DNA from: an uncultured Micavibrio sp.
GTDB lineage: Bacteria; Pseudomonadota; Alphaproteobacteria; Micavibrionales; UBA1664
Length of the DNA stretch: 28,183 nt
Assembly (NCBI GenBank): GCA_937896295.1
Contig: CALBME010000016.1
Location: 1 to 28,183, forward strand
Direction of reading: 5' to 3'
Both the position numbers and the translations under genes were made by a program. The notes under the pieces are model-generated. The model did no database searches and had not been told where the DNA came from. It saw only the letters and a program-made list of their open reading frames with translations. Positions 24,130-28,183 of the stretch are shown piece after piece; the first letter of the stretch is position 1; every line of letters begins with the position of its first letter.

Positions 24130-24468
24130 ATGACCCGCACCCGCCGCCCCCGCAAAAAAACAAAAATACGCCGGAACGAACTGATTCCGCCGAAAAAGCA
24201 TTCAAAATCAAAAGCTTGGGTCACGAATACGACTCGTAAGAGGCGAGAAAATGCTTTGAAAACAAAGCCTTGGAAACATGCGACCGGGCCGCGAACCGCG
24301 GCCGGCAAGGCCGTGTCCTCGGCCAACGCCCTGAAAACCGGGTATTACACGGCGGCCAATCTCGACTTCCGGCGGCGGCTCGATCGTATCCTGCGCCGCT
24401 GCGGACGGTTTACGCGCAACTGCCGCGCCGGGTTGTACGGCCCGCCGAAGCCGGTAGAATCGTCATCC
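24130..24468 (+). CDS. Basic 113-codon extension with GPRTAAGKA motif, in frame with acetoacetyl-CoA synthetase
   Basis: This frame starts at an ATG preceded 6 nt upstream by TATAAT and continues into the AACS gene with no stop. The first 45 residues are extremely Lys/Arg-rich. Residues 51-72 contain ATGPRTAAGKAVSSANALKT, which resembles the 'GPRTpeGKarSSrNALKHG' motif of small uncharacterised bacterial proteins, followed by an Arg-rich part with two cysteines. It is unlike any part of an acetoacetyl-CoA synthetase. Options are a small separate gene that has lost its stop, a real fusion, or a frame that is not translated as one with AACS because AACS has its own start. I favour an independent small gene, but the sequence cannot decide. 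Confidence 0.5.
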
Positions 24469-26424
24469 ATGGATACACCGCTCTGGGCACCCGCCCCCGA
24501 TCTCATTCACAACAGCAATCTCGAACATTTCCGCGTGCGCGCGGAACACGCCGCGGGCAAAAAGCTGCCCGATTACGCGGCGCTCTGGCGCTGGTCGGTC
24601 GACGCGCCCTCGGATTTCTGGACTCTGGCGTGGGATTTCATGAACGTCATCGGTGACAGGGGCGACGTGGTCATCGAAGACCGCGCCGAAATGTTCGGTA
24701 CGAAATTTTTCCCCAACGGTAAAATCTCGTTTGCGGAAAACTGCCTGCGCCGGCGTGACGACGGCGATGCGGTTGTGTTCTGGGCCGAAGACAAAATCAA
24801 ACGCAAGCTAAGCTGGAAACAGCTTTACGACCGCGTCAGCCAGCTGCGCGAGGCGCTTTTAAAAATGGGCGTGACCAAGGGCGACCGTGTTGCCGCCTAT
24901 ATCAGCCACATGCCCGAGGCCGTGATCGGCATGCTTGCCGCCACTTCTATTGGTGCCATCTGGTCGTCGGCCTCGCCCGATTTCGGCGTGCAGGGCGTGG
25001 TGGACCGGTTCGGCCAGATCGCGCCCAAGGTGCTGATCGGCATGGATGGGTATTATTATAACGGCAAGGTCATCGACTGCCTGTCCAAGATCCGTGAAAT
25101 CCAGCCGCATCTGCTCGGACTCGAACATACGCTCATTATTCCGTTCTTGAACGCCGATCCCGATCTCTCCGGACTGCACAACGCGCGCAATTTCAATACG
25201 GTCTGCGATTCTTATCCTGCCACCGGCATGATCTTCGAACGGTTTGATTTCAACCACCCGCTGGTCATCATGTATTCGTCGGGCACCACGGGCGTACCCA
25301 AATGCATCGTGCACGGTGCGGGCGGTACGCTGCTCACGCACATGAAGGAACACCAGCTTCAGTGCGACATCAAACGCGATGACCGTGTATTCTATTTCAC
25401 GACCTGCGGCTGGATGATGTGGAACTGGCAGGTCACGGCGCTGGCCTCCAATGCCACGCTTCTGACCTATGACGGCTCGCCCTTCTATCCCAATGGCAAT
25501 ATTCTCTGGGACTATGCTGATGCCGAAAACATGACCCTGTTCGGCACCGCTGCCAAATATATCGACGCGATCAAAAAGGCGAATCTGCGCCCGAAAGATA
25601 CGCATAAACTGGGTCATCTGCGTACGCTTACCTCTACCGGATCGCCGCTGGTGCATGAAAGCTTTGACTATATTTACGATGCCATCAAAACCAATCTGCA
25701 CCTCTCCAGTATTTCTGGGGGTACCGACATCGTGTCCTGTTTTGTCATTGGCAATAATCTCTCGCCTGTCTGGCGCGGTGAAATTCAGGGCGCTGGCCTT
25801 GGTTATGCCATGGATGTTTTCGACGACGACGGCAAGCCGATCGCGGCGGGCGCGGGGCAGGGCGAACTGGTCTGCACCAAACCCTTTCCATCCATGCCGG
25901 TTCAGTTCTGGAACGATCCGGGCGACGCCAAGTACAGGGCGGCCTATTTCGAACGCTTCGACAATATCTGGACGCATGGTGATTGGGTCGAGCGTACGAA
26001 GCACGGCGGATGGATCATCCATGGCCGTTCGGACGCCACCCTTAAACCCGGCGGCGTGCGTATCGGGACGGCTGAAATTTACCGCCAGGTCGAACAGGTG
26101 CCGGAAGTTCTGGAATCCATCGCCATCGGCCAGATGTGGGAAGGCGACCAGCGCGTGATCCTCTTCGTGCGCCTGCGCGACGGTGTCGTGCTGGACGACG
26201 ACCTGCAGAAACGCATCAGAGACCAGATTAAAAAGGGTGCATCCCCGCGCCATGTGCCGGCAAAGATTTTGCAGGTGAAAGATATTCCGCGCACCAAGTC
26301 GGGCAAGATCACCGAACTCGCCGTCCGCGATGTCGTGCATGGCCGTCCGATCCGGAATGTCGAGGCGCTGGCGAACCCGCAGGCGCTGGACCTGTACAAG
26401 GGTCTTAAAGAACTTGAATCCTAA
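24469..26424 (+). CDS. Acetoacetyl-CoA synthetase
   Basis: ATP-dependent activation of acetoacetate to acetoacetyl-CoA, linking ketone-body or polyhydroxybutyrate metabolism to the CoA pool. From ATG 24469 it has 651 residues, the usual length, and begins MDTPLWAPAPDLIHNSNLEH as the family does. The ANL motif YSSGTTGVPKC lies at 269-279 with the VHGAGG continuation typical of AACS, and the C-terminal lysine K613 is in TKSGKI. Start choice: the frame is open back to 24130, but the extra 113 residues are not AACS-like. TAGAAT ends 8 nt before ATG 24469, so a leaderless start is possible here too. The 3' end overlaps convergent cysQ by 20 nt, without a terminator. Confidence 0.92.
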   Translation: MDTPLWAPAPDLIHNSNLEHFRVRAEHAAGKKLPDYAALWRWSVDAPSDFWTLAWDFMNVIGDRGDVVIEDRAEMFGTKFFPNGKISFAENCLRRRDDGDAVVFWAEDKIKRKLSWKQLYDRVSQLREALLKMGVTKGDRVAAYISHMPEAVIGMLAATSIGAIWSSASPDFGVQGVVDRFGQIAPKVLIGMDGYYYNGKVIDCLSKIREIQPHLLGLEHTLIIPFLNADPDLSGLHNARNFNTVCDSYPATGMIFERFDFNHPLVIMYSSGTTGVPKCIVHGAGGTLLTHMKEHQLQCDIKRDDRVFYFTTCGWMMWNWQVTALASNATLLTYDGSPFYPNGNILWDYADAENMTLFGTAAKYIDAIKKANLRPKDTHKLGHLRTLTSTGSPLVHESFDYIYDAIKTNLHLSSISGGTDIVSCFVIGNNLSPVWRGEIQGAGLGYAMDVFDDDGKPIAAGAGQGELVCTKPFPSMPVQFWNDPGDAKYRAAYFERFDNIWTHGDWVERTKHGGWIIHGRSDATLKPGGVRIGTAEIYRQVEQVPEVLESIAIGQMWEGDQRVILFVRLRDGVVLDDDLQKRIRDQIKKGASPRHVPAKILQVKDIPRTKSGKITELAVRDVVHGRPIRNVEALANPQALDLYKGLKELES

Positions 26425-27196
26425 GGGCTTCGCGGCTGCCCGCGATGAACCCGCCGTTTTCGAAGTTCCTGTCGGCCTTTCCGTACTGGACTGGCTCTTT
26501 CGAACGCAGGTCCAAAAGCGCGCCGCCCGCCTCGCGGACGATGATGTCGCCCGCCGCCGTGTCCCATTCGGATGTCGGGCCAAGGCGTGGGTAAAGGTCG
26601 AAATCGCCCTGCGCCAGCATGCAGAATTTCAGCGAACTCTGGCGCTTGTAGTGCTGCGCCACGACATGTGTGCCGATGAACGGTTCCAGCACCACGGCCT
26701 CGGCCGACCGCACGCCGGACAGGACATGGTATCCGTCTTCCGGCACGCTGCGCATTCTGATGGGGACGACCGCATCGCCGACGACGCGGTGTGCGCCATG
26801 ACCGCGCATCGCATGCCAGCCTTCGGCGAAGGCGGGGGCGTAGATAACGCCGAAGACGGGCTCGCCCTTGTCGATCAGCGCGATGTTGACGGTGAAGTCC
26901 TTGAAGCCCGCGATAAACGCGCGCGTGCCGTCCAGCGCATCGACCAGCCAGAAGGGCTCGTCGGAAAGAACATATGTCTCGCCGCCTGCGATCGCTTCTT
27001 CCGCGATGATGGTGTGCGGGCTGATTTTGCGCAGCGCCGCAACAACGATGTCTTCCGCTGCCCTGTCTGTGTCCGTGACCGGCGATCCGTCGCGTTTGCG
27101 CGTAATCGCTCCGCCTTTGCGCCAATCAGTCATAATACGTGCGCCCGCTTTGTGCGCTGCGTCCATAACCGCGGTCAGGGTATGCGAATCGGTCAT
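26405..27196 (-). CDS. cysQ: 3'(2'),5'-bisphosphate nucleotidase (CysQ, inositol monophosphatase superfamily)
   Basis: Hydrolyses PAP, the by-product of sulfate activation, to AMP; Mg-dependent and lithium-sensitive in the family. It has 263 residues. The metal-site elements are VTDTDRAAED, the AEEAIAGGE region and WLVDALDGTRAFI. The CysQ-specific block SSLKFCMLAQGDFDLYPRLG, then PTSEWDTAAGD, favours CysQ over inositol monophosphatase or HisN. The usual WLVDPLDGT reads WLVDALDGT, with proline replaced by alanine. ATG 27196 is preferred to the TTG just upstream; AGAGG lies 4 nt before it, and TATAAA lies 8 nt before it. It converges on AACS and overlaps it by 20 nt. Confidence 0.9.
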   Translation of the reverse strand: MTDSHTLTAVMDAAHKAGARIMTDWRKGGAITRKRDGSPVTDTDRAAEDIVVAALRKISPHTIIAEEAIAGGETYVLSDEPFWLVDALDGTRAFIAGFKDFTVNIALIDKGEPVFGVIYAPAFAEGWHAMRGHGAHRVVGDAVVPIRMRSVPEDGYHVLSGVRSAEAVVLEPFIGTHVVAQHYKRQSSLKFCMLAQGDFDLYPRLGPTSEWDTAAGDIIVREAGGALLDLRSKEPVQYGKADRNFENGGFIAGSREALRIQVL

Positions 27197-27268
27197 CAAA
27201 CCTCTTTATAGAAGGCCTGTTTTGGCGTAGTTTGATGAAGTCTACAAGCAAGAAACGGATCCCATTTC

Positions 27269-28057
27269 ATGAGCAAAAAACCCGCCACCACCGCCGCCGA
27301 CCAGCCGGACGCCGCCAAGGCCCCTCTGCCGCTGTTTTATAACAAGCCTACGCTGCTCGACGCCGCCGTGCACGGCGATATGGGCGCCGCCAAGGATATC
27401 GGCTTCGGCTTCGCGGCTCAGGTCAACGCCCTGCCGCTCAACCTGGTGGAATTCCCGCAGGCTGCGCATTTTTATCCCATCGCCTTTGCGCGTGATGCGG
27501 TCGCCACGCCGGTGGCCGTGGTGGGCGTGCGTGACAATGAAAACCTTTTCGTGAACGAAGCCGGCCAGTGGAAGGAAGACACCTATATCCCGGCCTATGT
27601 CCGCCGCTATCCCTTTATCCTGTCCGAAAGCCCGGACGGCCAGCAATTGTCCCTGTGCATCGAAGATGCGCCGGGCATGATGATCAAGGGCGGTGCCGAC
27701 CGTTTCTTCGACGACAATAAGGAACCGACCCAGCTTTCCCGCAATGCGATGGAATTCTGCCGCTCCTACCACGTCGCGGCCCAGCAGACCCAGCTTTTTG
27801 GTCAGGCCCTGATCGAGGCGGACATCCTGGTCGACCGCACGGCTGAAATGACCCTCAAGGGCGGCCAGCGTGTGACTTTTTCGGGCTTCCGCATCATTGA
27901 CGAGGAAAAGTTCAACCGCCTGCCGGAAAAGACCCTGGTCGAATGGCGCACCCGCGGCTGGCTGGCCGGTGCATATGCCCACCTCTTCTCGGGCATGCAC
28001 TGGGGGGATATCACCCGCATGATTGCCGAACGCATGCCGGCGGGTACCCAGAAATAA
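27269..28057 (+). CDS. SapC family protein
   Basis: A 262-residue protein of the SapC family (named after a Campylobacter surface-layer locus; not the peptide-transport permease of the same name). The segments LVEFPQAAHFYPIAFARDA, VGVRDNENLFVNEAGQWKED and TYIPAYVRRYPFILSE are characteristic. The N-terminal 20 residues are Ala/Lys/Pro-rich and probably disordered, and there is no signal peptide or membrane helix. Function is not established in alphaproteobacteria. Only a weak GGA lies before the ATG. It is followed by a hairpin and then a tRNA gene, and it is divergent from cysQ. No S-layer or transport gene lies next to it. Confidence 0.85.
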   Translation: MSKKPATTAADQPDAAKAPLPLFYNKPTLLDAAVHGDMGAAKDIGFGFAAQVNALPLNLVEFPQAAHFYPIAFARDAVATPVAVVGVRDNENLFVNEAGQWKEDTYIPAYVRRYPFILSESPDGQQLSLCIEDAPGMMIKGGADRFFDDNKEPTQLSRNAMEFCRSYHVAAQQTQLFGQALIEADILVDRTAEMTLKGGQRVTFSGFRIIDEEKFNRLPEKTLVEWRTRGWLAGAYAHLFSGMHWGDITRMIAERMPAGTQK

Positions 28058-28063
28058 GAATAA

Positions 28064-28087
28064 AAGCGGGGCCGAAAGGCCCCGTTT
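28064..28087 (+). terminator. Terminator after the sapC-family gene
   Basis: A 7-bp stem CGGGGCC (28067-28073) with GGCCCCG (28078-28084) closes a GAAA tetraloop. The T run is short (TTT) and shares bases with the next promoter's -35. Confidence 0.7.
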
Positions 28088-28115
28088 GACATACAATACC
28101 CCGGCATGGTTCAAA
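28086..28115 (+). promoter_or_regulatory. Candidate promoter of tRNA-Arg
   Basis: A perfect TTGACA (28086-28091) begins in the T tract of the preceding hairpin. A modest -10 (TTCAAA, 28110-28115) follows after 18 nt, 11 nt before the tRNA 5' end. Confidence 0.5.
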
Positions 28116-28126
28116 TGCGGCGGTAC

Positions 28127-28183
28127 GCGCCCGTAGCTCAGCTGGATAGAGCGCCGGTTTCCGAAACCGTAGGTCGCAGGTTC
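28127..28183 (+). tRNA. tRNA-Arg(CCG), 3' part beyond the window
   Basis: The first 57 nt of a tRNA: acceptor 5' strand GCGCCCG, the usual TA, a D arm closed by GCTC/GAGC, and the anticodon loop TTCCGAA with anticodon CCG (reads CGG, arginine). It ends inside the T arm (GGTTC) at the window edge. The outer anticodon-stem pair appears to be C-T rather than a Watson-Crick pair. The variable region and T arm start look normal. Confidence 0.9.

Noticed and set aside
24859..26583. 574-codon minus-strand frame opposite AACS
   Set aside because: AACS motifs and cysQ explain the region; this is a shadow frame.

Overview
The window looks like an alphaproteobacterial chromosome segment with fairly high GC. 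The support is a FzlA-like GST-fold protein (a cell-division factor known from Caulobacter), a short PutA without a DNA-binding domain, a SapC-family protein, the order rpmH-rnpA-yidD-yidC, and protein styles typical of Rhodospirillales-type bacteria. A Micavibrio-like lineage is possible but is only an impression. Most of the window is housekeeping metabolism and envelope biogenesis. I see no CRISPR array, insertion sequence, phage block or defence island.

Layout. Bases 1 to about 300 read, on the minus strand, like part of the membrane domain of a eukaryotic-type ABCC (MRP) transporter. They abut a 5'-truncated bacterial gene, so this end is probably a chimeric junction. The truncated gene (292-2355) encodes a cysteine-, tyrosine- and tryptophan-rich protein of unknown function and is followed by a DsbA-like thiol oxidoreductase. 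Next come a convergent M48 metalloprotease with TPRs, then an EVE-domain gene coupled to acetyl-CoA synthetase (acs). A small unknown gene converges on acs. The rpmH-rnpA-yidD-yidC operon (10102 to 7467, minus) has 4-nt overlaps at its last two junctions and a good promoter.

From 10103 to 17030 lie a 42-codon membrane ORF, an unknown conserved-looking gene, purD, a cluster of GC-rich hairpins, putA, and the divergent xseA. From 17027 to 23986 everything is on the minus strand: an NAD-dependent epimerase-like protein with fzlA, a three-gene unit yceI / solute-binding protein / cytochrome b561-YceI fusion, guaB, and an unknown membrane-anchored protein. The right part holds acetoacetyl-CoA synthetase, preceded in the same open frame by a 113-codon basic extension, then convergent cysQ, a sapC-family gene, and the first 57 nt of tRNA-Arg(CCG).

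Themes. Carbon entry to acetyl-CoA and acetoacetyl-CoA (acs, AACS), proline catabolism (putA) and purine synthesis (purD, guaB) sit among envelope biogenesis genes (yidC/yidD, DsbA-like, M48, YceI proteins). Several genes (EVE, putA, fzlA, the AACS frame) lack a usable Shine-Dalgarno but have a -10-like hexamer 6-8 nt before the ATG, which points to leaderless transcription. Two reading frames look like in-frame fusions of normally separate proteins: b561-YceI, and the basic extension with AACS.
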